DNA from: Angiostrongylus vasorum
Lineage: Eukaryota; Nematoda; Chromadorea; Rhabditida; Metastrongylidae
Reading direction: 5' to 3'
Assembly (NCBI GenBank): GCA_018806985.1
Contig: JADANN010000442.1
Coordinates: 437,001-501,000 of the forward strand
DNA: 64,000 bases
The notes below the pieces were generated by a model. The model had not been told where the DNA came from, searched no databases, and saw only the letters and a list, made by a program, of their open reading frames with translations. Of this stretch, positions 24,601 through 37,400 are shown piece after piece. Every line of letters begins with the position of its first letter. Positions within the stretch are counted from its first letter, which is position 1. A program made the translations under genes and the position numbers.

Positions 24601-25297
24601 AAACGAAAATAGCCATAATGATGCTGAGATATTTGTAAAACTCCGGACCGCAGGGGTCTGTTGTGCGGATTGAACGCGCTACTACCCTTTCCAGGGTTCA
24701 CCACCTCACCATGCGGGTTCTTATGAAAATATTTGTCACAAATAAAACACCACGGATCTTTTTCAATTAGGAGACTTTGAGCCGATAAGACAAGACGCTA
24801 CGGTATGACGGTATTTTCAGACGGTGGATAGTGGATTAGGTGGCATCACAAACGACCATGCAGTTTCCATAAGACATAAATAAAGTTCCAAACAGGTCTA
24901 GCCGCATTCCGGAATTTAGTTTCGATCATACACATGATATTTGTAGACTGTGCTTCGTTCGTCGATTCGATCAAAGACCTTAAATCTGGTAACAAGCAGG
25001 TGTACGGGATGCGGTCTCTGATCTCCTTTAACAACTCCAACGACTACTCCGGGAAAGCTGGGAGCAAGCTATCCGCATTCATAACTTCCTGACACAGTTC
25101 GGGACGTTAGTCAACGGTACATGCGATTAAAACAAGCAATAAGAGATTTGAAAACCACCTACGTGCAAGAATGGAAGAGTGCTGTGATCGTCGTTAATAG
25201 AGAGCAATTTAGCCGCGTCTGTAGCACTGGTCCATGTAGCAATGTCGATCAGCTGATCAAGAGTACTAAAGTATTCGGAGACACTCCCGAACTTCAT
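21656..25297 (-). CDS. pcid2: PCID2/Thp1-like PCI-domain protein, 10 exons
   Basis: Exons: 25163-25297, 24427-24567, 24164-24271, 23972-24078, 23448-23529, 23184-23328, 22949-23106, 22347-22489, 22122-22245, 21656-21742, with stop at 21656-21658. About 409 residues against about 400 for human PCID2. Diagnostic segments are [58 protein letters not shown], and the C-terminal [11 protein letters not shown] followed by PFPPLS. This is a TREX-2/Thp1-type scaffold: helical repeats followed by a winged-helix PCI domain, linked in other species to mRNA export and germline or cell-cycle control. The start codon lies directly behind a TTTAG acceptor, as in trans-spliced nematode messages. The donor after the fifth exon is atypical: IYFKLR then GTCTTT is the only GT that keeps frame, adding two residues against human. 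It lies upstream of TRAPPC10 on the same strand. Family call very secure. Confidence 0.92.
22545..22912 (+). repeat. Repeat family B copy in a PCID2 intron
   Basis: Full-length copy between PCID2 exons 22949-23106 and 22347-22489, antisense to the gene. Starts CGGTTTACCGCCTCATCG, ends GGACCATCCATGTATCCAAG. Confidence 0.6.
23640..23900 (+). repeat. MITE-like element with inverted ends in a PCID2 intron
   Basis: Left end CCATAATGCTGAGATATTTG and right end, reversed, ATAATAGTGCTGAGATATCT are inverted copies. The interior matches the 26.5-27.8 kb cluster. It fills most of the intron between PCID2 exons 23972-24078 and 23448-23529. Confidence 0.55.
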
Positions 25298-25303
25298 TCT
25301 AAA
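25298..25303 (-). promoter_or_regulatory. Likely spliced-leader (trans-splice) acceptor before the PCID2 start
   Basis: On the minus strand an ATCATTTAG acceptor ends one base before the ATG at 25297-25295. No upstream exon is evident. In rhabditid and strongylid nematodes such an acceptor just ahead of the first ATG usually receives a spliced leader. Inference from position and consensus. Confidence 0.45.
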
Positions 25304-26074
25304 TGATTATATTAGAGGACACTTTAAATGGAGAGCAATGGATGTACAGCAAGCGTATACACAATGGGAACACAGATACAAGAACTTCCTCAGTATATAA
25401 AGGTCATGTCTTCTATTTCAAGAAAAACCAAGCGAAAACCAGAACGATCAATCAATACAGTACTTCTGAACGGAGATATCAAGCTGGAGATGGAGCATGA
25501 ACGAAAAGAAAACGAGTCGGTGGATCACAAAGGAAATGAAGATGAAACCCACGATTAATGAACTTCCATTTATTCGACAAGCATCGAGTTTCCCCATGCT
25601 TGGCTACAAAGCTTGAATATAAAAATCAGGGAAGAAGTCTAGGTATTCTGCACCCAGTTTTTACAAAGCATTTTTTAAAAAATAGGAATCCCTTAAGAAA
25701 CCACGATCTCGGATGCGTTCCAGAAGTTGTCTGGCGAATTGATTTAAGAAGTTGCTGGAAAGCATTTCCCAGGACCACTTCAGCTGGACAGGAAAACCCC
25801 GTAATCCACAGAAATACCACTGAAGTGGCAACGGATTCCCGACGAAGTACTGAGACTCTGTTGTGGCTGGGAAGGAAATCTTCACTGGAGCGCGAAAGCG
25901 TTTGCTTGAAATACGATCCTTTTGTTTTGAACTCTGGCTTTTTCCATTTCGTAACAAAAACATTCCGATGAGTTGAACAGAGGGAAAATTCGTTTCTAAT
26001 GGTACTTCTCTATAAAATATTACCTGAGGAGTTTAGTGCTGTAGCATCGATTGTGCGTATATGTTCAACCATAA
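25304..26074. other. Upstream flank of PCID2
   Basis: Open frames on both strands (such as 25558-25971 plus and 25661-25963 minus) overlap each other. Neither carries a motif I recognise. Any promoter of PCID2, or of a PCID2-TRAPPC10 operon, should lie here. Confidence 0.35.
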
Positions 26075-26312
26075 GGGATAAGAGATAAAGCTTTCGGCGT
26101 TGATCAATCCCCTGAAAGATACGCCATGTACTAAATCCTCACCGGAGGTTATTGATTGCATATCTGGCATTTACGACAACTTAACATGGCCTACCGATGT
26201 ATCAAGTAAGAGTTGCTATCCTCCCGGACAGACTTGCTGAGCCCGGGACGCGGGTTTAACCAAGCACCACATGCGTATTGCAGGGCATGTTTAAACACTG
26301 CGCTGCACATGC
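26075..26312 (-). mobile_element. SINE family A copy, diverged
   Basis: Minus strand: head GCAGCGCAGTGTTTAAAC, tail CGCCGAAAGCTTTATCTC. Shorter than other copies, with internal losses. It lies upstream of PCID2. Confidence 0.5.
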
Positions 26313-26499
26313 CTCATGTTCAACTATGCGATTCGAATACTGAGCCATTAAAATTCGATGTGCAAGTTAAACTTGCCAAAGATAAAACATATTGGAACGA
26401 ACCTGATGAACCATGAACTATAACCTTCCTGAGATTCTATGAAAGCACGTGGGATAGTTGTCGAAGAAACCAGAACAGAAGGTGTTAATATCTATTATT

Positions 26500-27790
26500 A
26501 TTAATGTTTACTGTTTTATTTCCTGCCTACTATTTTTTAATGGCAGGGTACAATGCGAAATATAACTACAACGATGCTGAGATATTTGCAAAACTCCGGA
26601 CCGCAGGTGTCTGCGGTGGGGGAACGAACGCGCTATTGTCCTTTCCGGGGAGTAACGCGTTCACCACCACACCATGCGGGTCTTTCGTTTCGCCTATCTC
26701 TCAGCTAGTTCTATCGCTCTCTGCCATCAGCAATCACGTTAGCCCACTGAAAGCGTAATAGCGCGTTCGTTCCCCCACAGCAGACACCTGCGGTCCAGAG
26801 TTTTGCAAATATCTTAGCATCATAGAAGTTATATTTCGTAACATACCCTGCCATTAAAAAGAATAGGCAGTAAATAAAAAAAGGTTAAGATTGTGATTAT
26901 AACGAAAAAAAAAGCCTCAGCTTAACAGGGTTCGTTGCCAATTTGGGCTCCCCAGATCAATCCCGCTGACGGGTGATTGCTGATGGCAGTGATGGCAACG
27001 ACCGATAGAACTAGCTGAGAGACAGGCGAAACGAAGGACCCGCATGGTGTGGTGGTGAACGCGTTACTCCCCGGAAAGGACAATAGCGCGTTCGTTCCCC
27101 ACCGCAGACACCTGCGGTCCGGAGTTTTGCAAATATCTCAGCATCGTTGTAGTTATATTTCGCATTGTACCCTGCCATTAAAAAATAGTAGGCAGGGAAA
27201 TAAAACGATAAACATTGTGATTATAACGAAAAAAAAAGCCTCAGCTTAACTGGGTTCATTGCCGATTTGCGCTGCTCAGATCAATCCCGCTGACGGGTGA
27301 TTGCTGATGGCAGAGATCGATAGAACTAGCTGAGAGACAGGCGAAACGAAAAGACCCGCATGGTGTGGCGGTGAACGCGTTACTCCCCGGAAAGGACAAT
27401 GGCGCGTTCGTTCCCCACCGCAGACAGCTGCGGTCCGGAGTTTTGCAAATATCTCAGCATCGTTATAGTTATATTTCGCATTGTACCCTGCCATTAAAAA
27501 ATAGTAGGCAGGAAATAAAACGATTAACATTGTGATTATAACGAAAAAAAAAGCCTCAGCTTAACTGGGTTCATTGCCGATTTGCGCTGCTCAGATCAAT
27601 CCCGCTGACGGGTGATTGCTGATGGCAGAGATCGATAGAACTAGCTGAGAGACAGGCGAAACGAAAGATCCGCATGGTGTGGTGGTGAACGCGTTACTCC
27701 CCGGAAAGGACAATAGTGCGTTCGTTCCCCACCGCAGACACCTGCGGTCCGGAGTTTTGCAAGTATCTTAGCATCGTTGTAGTTCTATTA
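26500..27790. repeat. Fold-back/tandem repeat cluster (MITE-like)
   Basis: A plus-oriented arm (about 26500-26745) is followed by three minus-oriented, near-identical units spaced about 315-320 bp apart; the shared segment with AAAAAAAAAGCCTCAGCTTAA falls near 26910, 27230 and 27545. The arms share TTTGCAAAACTCCGGACCGC and GGAACGAACGCGCTATTG in opposite orientation, so a long hairpin is possible. Single related copies are in PCID2 introns (23640-23900, itself with inverted ends; 24617-24720), and a decayed one is at 55319-55450. No coding capacity. Confidence 0.65.
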
Positions 27791-27817
27791 TTATTGTTAT
27801 TATCATTATTGTTATTG

Positions 27818-27881
<64 letters not shown>

Positions 27882-27892
27882 TACTATTATTC
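27785..27892. repeat. TTA trinucleotide microsatellite
   Basis: About 100 bases of (ATT)n with a few ATC, GTT and ACT variants, at the edge of the fold-back repeat cluster. The open frames over it (poly-Asn, poly-Leu) are artefacts of the repeat. Confidence 0.9.
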
Positions 27893-28299
27893 ACATGCAT
27901 GACGCTTTGCGGATCCCAGCACTTCCTCCGCTTCGTTCATTTCCTCGCATCCACCCTCTCCTTGACGACTTCGGGAAGACGTACCAGTCGTAAATAGGTT
28001 TCTCCATTATCGCTCTGGATGAAGCACTTGCTACGCATGGATGTCGGAATTGACGAACCTCCGGCGAGTATCGGGAATTTTTCCCAGTCTCTTCAGATCC
28101 CGTCACCATTGTTACTGTTTTTCGCTTCACGCTAACTTTTGCCACTACTTTACAAGAATTGTCGAGGTTAAGGATAAGACGAAAGGATTACATCTTAATC
28201 TTGCTCAGTGCTGCCGATAACAAGGTCTTTCCAAGTCAAAGAAATTGGGAAAGTTCTTCTTTAGCGAATTTAGAAGTACGATCTGTTTAATTTCATTGT

Positions 28300-28572
28300 A
28301 GCGTGTAGCGCAGTGGTCGGAGGCGCCCTGCAATATACATGGGATCGATTTGCGTGCCCAAGGCTCACCAAGACTGCCATCCCTCCGGAATGGGCAAATT
28401 GGTACCAGACTTGTCTGGGAAGATAGCAGCATTGGCTCGATAGATCGGTAGGCCACCGCGAGTCATTGTAAAGGTCAGATATGCATTCATTCACCTCCAA
28501 CGATGCTTAATGAAGTCGAGTGCATGGCACATCTGTCAGGGGACTGATCAGAGCCGAGAACTTTATCCTCTT
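28300..28572 (+). mobile_element. SINE family A copy
   Basis: Plus strand: head GTGTAGCGCAGTGGTCGGAG, box B-like GGGATCGATT, body with ACCAGACTTGTCTGGGA, tail GCCGAGAACTTTATCC. Confidence 0.6.
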
Positions 28573-30900
28573 TGTAATTTTTGTTTTTGTTCTATTCTTT
28601 CGCAAAGAGATGAATCACATATTGAGGAGGTGCTGTTGAGATCGCAAGTAGAGCTTTGATAGGGGCGACATCGATGAGTCTAACTTTCGATTTATGAGGA
28701 CTGATATGGTCAGTACTACAGTGTAACTTCCGAACGCAAAATCCAATGCGGTGAGTGATGAACTAATGAAATTTTGAGCTGTTATGGACGGTGGTCATCA
28801 TGAAGAACTCAGACATTCTTTTGACGTCTTAGCTCTATTATAAATCGGGCGCCACGATGTGGAGTTGTGATGTCTTCTTGGAGTCGATTTCGATGTCGAA
28901 GTCCTTAGTGATTATCCTTATAGAGGTGGGTTTTCCTCAGTAACTCCCTAAACCCCACAAAAAAAATATCTCTTTGACGACAAACAGTGTATTCATTACT
29001 CGGTGAAGCGTCAAGGAACAGGCCACGTATAGCATCCGCGCCGTATTTGGCTTGCCTGCCGCTTGGGACAGTCCATGATTCTCAGCCGTTACGGAATTAA
29101 CGGGTTTTTGATAGTGAACGATAATTTTTTGATAGCTAGAGGACTTGAGTAATTGTAAACATGACAGAGCTGTGGTAGGGAACTTGGCATGCTACTGCTT
29201 ACTAGATGCCGCTAGAGTCCACTGCTATCAGCACTTGGATATGTTTTTCAACTTATATCGTATGTTTTTCACTGTTTTCTATAACGAACATTTAGTCCGA
29301 TAACTACTAGTCATTATCGACTTACTACTTATTTATTTCATACGGCATTTTCACGTCGACCGCGCGGACCCAAGCGCTTCTTGCACTCACTTCGTTACCT
29401 CGCATCCACGAAAATCTCCGAACTTTTCGCGGGTAGGTTCTGCTGCTGCTTAAGGATTATCCTCTTCTTTATGAATGCCGCTGAATGGTGTTCGAATTCA
29501 ATCAGTCTGGAATCCAGAAATATCGGGATAGGACGTTTTCACTTTGTCTAAAGAGAGTGCACTTTTTCCTAGACAGGTCTGGCAAAAAATTTTTCAACCC
29601 TAAGGATGACAGAATTGGTGTGCTCGGTGCGGTCCAAGACCGTGCTCTTAATGCACGGCTTCACTACCACTGCGATACGCGATCCCTTGATTTATTATGG
29701 TGATTGCAATTGAAGTGAGAGTCCATTACCAGTCAAATTACCGGTTAATGAACTCATTGGAGAACTTTCGTGTATATTTCTATGTGCAAAATATCGCTTT
29801 TCTCGGCCGACGTCGACCATAACACCTGGGTTGGATTTTTTGTCGATTGATTAGTAGTTCTGTGCGCCAAGATAAACAATCAAAAAAGGAAATGACCCAT
29901 ATCAGATGATTGTATAGTATGCACACCCTCCGTTATATGGTAGCTTTGCTGGCTTTCGGTGAGGAACCCATTCAAAGTGGAAGATATTTGACGAGAAGTC
30001 CGATTAACAGTGAGTCAAAAGCTGACTGGTACCGTGTGTTATGTTTGGAAGAAATTGCGGTAGTGATGAATCTTACACATTTTTTAGCTTGGTGCAAGAA
30101 GATCGGAAGCTTTAGGGTGCTGTTGATTAGCTCAAGTATAGGACTTTATTAACCAAGATAGAAAACGGTAGAACCGAGAACAATGTCTATTGCTTGACAC
30201 GTATTCTGCCGTGTCTGGAAAGCCATAGTCATCGAAGGTCTGTATGAGGAAAACCGGCCTGGTGTTAACTTTGCCGATTCATCTTCAAAGGCTCGTTCGA
30301 GTGCCTTGTACGTTACGCGTATCTTCTTCGACTTTAGCTCATATATCAGCCGTTTCTTCTGCTGCTTGACGTAGAGTTGGAAGAACTACCGAGTCAAATA
30401 GGTCAGCACGTAATTCGGGATTAGCGAACTGATTAAATATCTCCATCAGAAACTCGAGCGCAGCCCATGTTTCTCGTTTTTAGAGAGCATTCTCCTTAAA
30501 ACGACAGATTTTCGTTATCTTTTTTTTGAGTTCTCACTTCTGTTGGGCTTAGTCACGCAAATTGCCCTTCTTTTGTATAAGTAGCTATTTTTATCATTGC
30601 CTAATGAGTGTTTTATATGAGCGAAGCTTGTTTTGTCTTTCCTCTTTTGATGTACTTCCTCACGTCTACTCTAACAAAAAGATGAATTGCCTCCTTTGTA
30701 AAAATTGCTCTTTGATGCCTTCTTCGAGCATTAAACAAACATGTGGTTGTTAAAAAGATTTGTTTGGTTGGATTTGAGGTAGTGGCCAGCAAAAAAGGCA
30801 CGCTCGAGATGTAGGAGCTGCATCATGAAAGCCTACAAAAATTTAACGAAAAGGCTGCAGTTCGTCAGTGCTGAATTTTCAACTTAATTTCTACTAATAT
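28573..30900. other. Intergenic stretch without a recognisable gene
   Basis: I see short scattered frames but no splice-consistent coding run and no known motif. 29340-29470 has weak similarity to 27900-28000 (TCGCATCCAC blocks), pointing to old repeats. Confidence 0.5.
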
Positions 30901-30911
30901 GACAGAGTTGG

Positions 30912-31080
30912 CGCGGACGCATTAGTTAGAGGCGCCCTGTAATACAAACCGTTGGTTCGATCTCACGCATCGGGCTCACGAAGCCTTGCATTCCTCCGGA
31001 GTCGGCAGATTGGTAGCAGACTTCTCCAGAAATATATCAGCACTTACTTTATACATCAGCAAGCACCACAAGTTACTGTA
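30912..31080 (+). mobile_element. SINE family A copy, 3'-truncated
   Basis: Plus strand: diverged head around GCATTAGTTAGAGGCGCC, then the best box B match of the set, GGTTCGATCTC, followed by the common body. It ends abruptly at the start of the LINE relic at 31090, so the LINE may have inserted into or beside it. Confidence 0.5.
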
Positions 31081-31089
31081 TCATATGTA

Positions 31090-33010
31090 TCACTTGTTGT
31101 CTTGTTGATCGTCGAGTGACTCGAGCGGGCGCCAGTTAATCTTCCATTTCTCTTTGTCGCGTGTATAAGTAGCCCAGTAGGTTCTCCTTGCTCAGAGCAG
31201 CATCACATCTTTCCTTCAGGGTTTTCATGATGAACTCTGACCACCGGGTCGGTGGTCTTTCCTGCAGTACGTTTAACATCCCGAGGAATCCACTTATTAA
31301 CGGCTGTTGTCCATCGGTTGTCATTCATACGCATTACGTGTCCTGCCCACCTTATTTTCAACTGTTCGGAGTACAAAACTGCATCTTTGATTTATGTCGT
31401 TGACGCAGGTCGCAGCTTCGGATCCCTTCCCTCACTTGTGTGAAACGGGATACTCATAGCATCATCCTTTCGACTGCACCTTCAATAACGCCGAGTGATT
31501 TTTCACCATATTTACGCAGCGACCAGCTTTCTGATGCATACGTTAACGCAGGAAGTACTGTTAATTCGAAAAGGTGGGTACGGAGTCAGGTGTTCTTTGT
31601 TCTCTTCACTACACCTTCTTTGCTCTTGAAAGCTCCCAAAGCCGATTGCTTCCTCCTGCTCAACTCTAGCTAGGTCGCTCATCATGTTGGTTTACCGACC
31701 TAGATATACGTAGCCGGAGCATTAGGGAGATATTCGTTTCGTCGAGCGTGAATGGGGCATACGTAACTAACCCGTTCCCCATGACCACCATTTTCGTGAG
31801 ATTTAGCTGAAGACCAATCCTTCGATAGGCCTTACCAAAATCGGCAAGCATTCGTTCCGCTTGGCTAATGTTTGATGTTATAAGAACGATATCATCAGTA
31901 AAGCAGAGATAGTGTAATTGCTGACCATCTTTTTCACTCCTATGTTGTCGCATTCCACTGTTCACATGACGTTCTCGAGGGTGATAAACAATTTTGGCGA
32001 GATGGTATCGCCTTCCTAACCCCTCTTTTGACGCCGACGTTAATATCGTTGTTGTATGGTGATATCTTGGTTGTGAAATTTTCATCTATTAAGGGCTTCC
32101 ATGACTGCTTTTATCTCATTTGAGTCAAAGGGCTTCTGTAAATCGATGAAAGTGAGACAGAGCGGTCTTTTGTACTTTTGCGATACCTCAGTGAGTCTTG
32201 TTATCGTGTGGATATGGTCCGTCGTACTGAATCCTTTCTGAAACCCTGCTTGTTCGCAAGGCTGTCCCTTCGTCCAGTGTTCTGTCAGTCTTGTTTAGGA
32301 TGACTGGAGTGAAACGTTAGTAGACGAGAAACAGTAAGCGGGTTACAGGATAGTTCCCGATATCGTGGAGGTCACTATTCTTGAAGAGTAACAATGTTAC
32401 TGGTCTATCGCTAGGGAGAAACCCTGCGTTCTGACAAGCATCGTGTGAAAAGCTGAGCCAGTGTGAGAGCGAGGACTGGCGAAAGGTTCTTCAGGTGTTC
32501 TGGCCTTATGCTGTCCGACCATAACTGCTGCTCTTCTTTCTTTAAGATCTTCTTTATCACCTGTTTGCATTGTTTTGCAAGTTCGGACGTGAGTACGCGG
32601 CTGCCAGCAGCTCGTGCGATTCCACGCTGGCGTATCAGCTTGAGTGTATCTGGAGACAGACTTTTCTAGGTGACTTTCGAACTGTCAGCTTTCATAGCGC
32701 TAACTGAAGATGTTGAATGATCGTATTCTTCGTCGATGTTATCGACAACGGCATCTTCCCAACATCCGACTAATGAATTGAATAAGTTCCAGTTTATGGT
32801 GGTTCTGGGACTTCGTTTTTTTGAATTTAGCGGCTTTCTTTCCTTTGCGCTGGAGGTGGAATCTTGCACGAAGGAGCCGATGGTTTGATTCCGTATAGAA
32901 TTTTGGGACAACAGCGACATCGGTAAGGCAAAATCTTCGATTTACTGTGATGTGGTCTATCTTGTTGTGGTGCTCACCACTGGGAGAATCCCACGTCCAG
33001 CGTTGAGTGC
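31090..33010 (-). mobile_element. RTE-type LINE family 1, second relic copy
   Basis: Same family as the element at 17560-20600. The 3' end has the matching CTCGAGTCACTCGACGA-type sequence near 31110. The RT block at 31666-32085 reads LRF-like then [22 protein letters not shown], so the FADD box is altered to FTDD. The part at 32700-33000 also matches the copy at 7440-7990. Many stops. It lies in the intergenic space left of paramyosin. Confidence 0.7.
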
Positions 33011-34454
33011 AGGGCTTCTGGAATTGCGAGTTGCCATGGATGATTTTAATGAAGAAAGTACGTCTTAGAATTCTCTATGACTTCCTAACTTAGTTGTGAT
33101 TTGTCTCTTCCTCAGCGTCCCAATACCTGCTCGAGACGCTTATGTTTGTGTGATGCTCGCTTGGGGTGATACTTAGCTTCGGGTCGGTTACGTACTTCCT
33201 GACTTTTTGACAATAAACGGTAATTTTTCGGTAGATAGAGAGCTAAATGGTCGAGAATAAGGCGGAATTATGGAAGATAATTAGCTCTATCGGTTAGGTG
33301 GCATGTATGGTACATATGCCATCATTTAGTACACGTTAATTTTCTGCTATTTTGTTACTGCTTACTGGATGTTAGTGTGGGGCACAAGACAACGATATTG
33401 ATGTCAATGCCTACCTTTTCTTCCAGCTTAATTCAAGTCTATTTATGCCTTTTTTGTAATCATCGATTCCATTCGATAACTCTGACTCATTGTAATGATT
33501 GGAAATGAACTAGCAGTGGATCACACGTTGAATTATCGGGCCGGTGAACTTGTCCGGAAAAAAAGGCTTTTGTAAATTACTAAGTGCACAAAATAACTTT
33601 CCCATGGGTCAATTATGGCAAAAATACCTGTGGTGGACAAGTTATCGAATCATAAGAAATGTAAGCATAAAGTGCCGCCCTTGAAAATAAGGTATGCTAC
33701 ATAAGTCAAGTCGTCGCGTAAGTGTTAATGAAATTTTCGTGATATCAGAAACGGTGTTCAATTGGCCATGATTGGCTAATACAAACTCATTTGCTGAGGA
33801 GATGTTTCTCTTTCTGACTTTTGTTTGAGTGCGATGTGAGTCCAAAAGTTGGTAACCACCTAATCATTTATGAGCCTTTCATTATATATAACAAGACCTT
33901 GCATATGCCTAACAGCTGAAAACGCTAAACAATTCACATAATGTTCATTTACTCGTTCAACACTTTATAAGGCAGAGAGTGAGAAAGAAAGAATTGTTGC
34001 TAAACGGTTATGATGCAATATTCATATAAAGGCAGAAGAAAGAAAACTTTTCCTTTCATAACGATAGTTATTTGCGTGAAACACATAACACTGGAGTACA
34101 TGATGGCGGTGGTGATGGAACCGAGTAAAGGTGGAGCACGTCGGAAAAGACGGACAGCGCTACCACATCTCTTCCTATTCATATAAACGAAAAATATAGA
34201 TGATGATTATAGGCGTCAAATTGCGCCATAGATTCGCCGGTGAATAAAGCAATGTCGGTCGCGAAAAAGTCATGCGGAAGATGAGGAAAATGACGAAGAG
34301 AGCAGGAGAAATTCCTTCTACGGAAAAGGATGGCCAAACTCGCACGCATTGTAGCACTACAACACATTCAACAATATACAGTAGCAAAGACAACGCAGTC
34401 TACTAGCACAGTTAAGACGCCCGGCTGACGAGTGGAAGAGCGAGCATAGGTCGT
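33011..34454. other. Downstream flank of paramyosin
   Basis: Follows the paramyosin stop at 34455-34457 on the minus strand. It should hold the 3' UTR, but I could not fix a poly(A) signal. No gene seen. Confidence 0.4.
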
Positions 34455-37400
34455 TTAATAGTCATCCTCCATCACGTATACCTGTAAACACAACAATTGG
34501 CGTAACAGCAACGGAGTGATGGCACATCGCAATCTGCTATGAGTGGACTGTCGTAACGTGGGGGGTCAATGCTCGACTGTGGCATAATATGAGAAAAACA
34601 CAAAGATGGCTAGTGATATATACAGTGATATGGCTCTTAAGAACACCACAAAATGTGCTGCTTTTATCTTTCAGTATTAGTAATGAGAGATAATCCTGGA
34701 AATTCGCTAAGGAATAAACGAAGTCCAGCTCTGTCAACAACATCTGCAAAATTACTCGGGAACAACTATCTATAAAAAAGGTCAGTAGGGGAGCCATGAA
34801 ATTAGAAGGAAATGCTTACTTTGCTTGCTCCAGCTTTCCCAGTAACAACAGATGAACGGTGCTTAGCACGAATGAGGTGTAGGCTGGACTCGGCTTGGTC
34901 AGCACGACCCTCAGCGTCTTCAAGCTCGTGCTGGTATCGTCTCACTCTCTGCAGGTTTGCCATAGTCACCGATTCCTATAAGTAGGATGAATAATAGAAT
35001 ATAACAAATTTAACAACACATTTTATGTGTCCACATCCCAACTCACGGCTTCGGCGAGTTGTCTCTTTTGAATGTTCAACTTCTCTTGCAAACGATCGGC
35101 AGTATCTTGAGCCATGACGAAGTTCTTGTGTTCCTCGTCCACCAACTGCTGGACTTCCTTGATACGGCGATCTTTTTTACGAAGAGCATTCTGGGTCTCT
35201 TTGTGCCTGCGAGTTTCTTCGTCAAGAGCAGTCTCGAGATCTCGGATGCGAGTTTCTAGCTTGGCGATGACACGCTTTCCTCCGAGTAATGCGGCAGCTT
35301 CAGCTTCTTGGATTTGGACTTGGAGTTGTTTAACCTGAAATGATTTGCGTACAAAGAAGTATTCTAGAGTTTCATAAAATTAACCGCCTTGGAGAATTGA
35401 TTCAAAGCAGTACCTGTTCCTCGAGGGACTTACGAAGAGCGTCAATCTTCATGGAATGTTCTTGTTCCTCGTGTAATTGTTCAACGGCACGAGCAGCATC
35501 GGCAAGTGCGCGGTTGGCGCGTTCGTCAGCGGCGTGTAGTTCTTTGGTAACCTTGAAAACGATTATTACTTAGTAAATGATACAACCAAACTCTACCAGA
35601 AGTGAAAAAATAAACCTTACGGCATTAGGTGACATCTGCAAGTGCCTTGCAAATTAAAGCTGCTATGGGAACAAACTTTCTCTAACAACGTTTCGAAGAT
35701 ACTGGACGTTGCCTATCAAGTAAAACAAGTAGAGCGACAGAAAGGACTAGCCTCATCGAGATCGGCTTGTGCAGTCGATAGCTCGGTTTCAAGTTTATTC
35801 TTAATCGATGTGAGATTATTGTTGATTGCTGTGAGGTCAGAGATCCGTCCATTTGCTTCCTCGAGGTCGATTTCGGCCTGCTTGCGAGCACGGATGGCGT
35901 TGTCGAGGGCAGTCTTCGCCTCTTCAAGTTCGGCCGATAGGGCAGCGACCTAAAAAGGAAAAAAAAAGGCATGTTTTTTGAATATAACAGTACTCGGGTA
36001 ATTCAAACTCTTAAAACATATTTTAATGAAGATAAAAAAACGGTTGAACAATAAGAATATATACAGCCTCACCTTTCGTTGAGCCAGAGCATATTGATCG
36101 AGTACTTGTTGGAGTTGTCGTTGGGTGTCCTCCAAACTGGCCTGTAGTACTTTGAGTTGTTCCGATTGCTTCTTAATTGTTTTCTGTGCTTCAATGTTGG
36201 CACGATTCAGGTTGTCGACGGTCATTTCGAGCTCAGCGATCTCAGCTTGATACTTCTTCTTCAGTCGAGAAATTTCCGCCTGTACTATGAACATTAGAAG
36301 TAGATCTCCTTATAGAAATGAAAAGAATTAGTACTAGAATAGTCTGATGCATATCTTTATTCAAGCAAATGAAAAAAAATTTCACAGAAACTCGAAAAAT
36401 CCCATACTTTCATGCGAGCCTCAGCATCGGCCAGAGCAGCTGTTAAGCGGTCGATCTCGAACTGCATATTCTTGCGTAGGGCTTCCATTTCTTCTTCCTT
36501 CTCTTGTAGTCTACGTTCCATTTCAACGCGCAAAGCCTGAAGTTCAGCAAGAGCACGCTGCGCACGATTTTCAGCATCGCGACGTTGAGCATCAGCTTCC
36601 TGAAGATTAATATGAAAAACTGGTAGGATAAGAAACTTGGAAAGTTCCATTGTTAAAGTCTGAAATTTGAAACAAAACGGTATGAGAAAGAAAATTCTTG
36701 TCGACTTGTAGAAATTTCTTGCAGTTCAAAAGGTTCGGGCGCTGTCATGAAGTCATGCAACATAATAAAGGATGTAGATGAGACATTGTTTTCGTCACAA
36801 ATGAACATTTACGGACTTTAAAATGCCAATGGTAACCCAAATGTCTTCATATAGTTCGCCTAGCAATTCGCATAGTAGATCACCTTAAGAGCCGTTTGCA
36901 ATTCACGAATTTCGCCAGCAAGACGAGCATTCTCCAGATCCAACTCGTGCAGCTTTCGATTCGCATCGGCTAGAGCTTCCTTGGCCTCATGAAGTTCATC
37001 TGAAGCAGTTTCGTTAACAATCTATGAGCAATCATAGGCAAAGTCGGTTGTACTCAAGAACTGAATATGTTTTTTAAATGGCAAAGGAAGTATTGGTAGC
37101 AAAACACATTTTTTCACACCAATGAAAAATGCGCGATCGATATCGACGTGCTATCATCAGAACAGTTCATTGTTGACTACGTGTAACTCAATTATGGGAA
37201 AAAAAGCTCTTACCATGAAGCTTCTTGTTTTCTCTAGCGAGGGCCTCCTTCTGCTCGACTGCCTTCTCGTACAGATGCTTCATCTTTTGCAATTCGGCAT
37301 TGGCAGCACGAAGTTCACGTTGTGCAGCTTCCAGCTCCACGTTCAGTTCATCGATGCGAACCTGGAAAAATTCGTTGAAAAAAAGACAGTAACGGCAAGC

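Noticed and set aside
27694..27997. Poly-Asn and poly-Leu open frames
   Set aside because: Translation of the ATT trinucleotide repeat.
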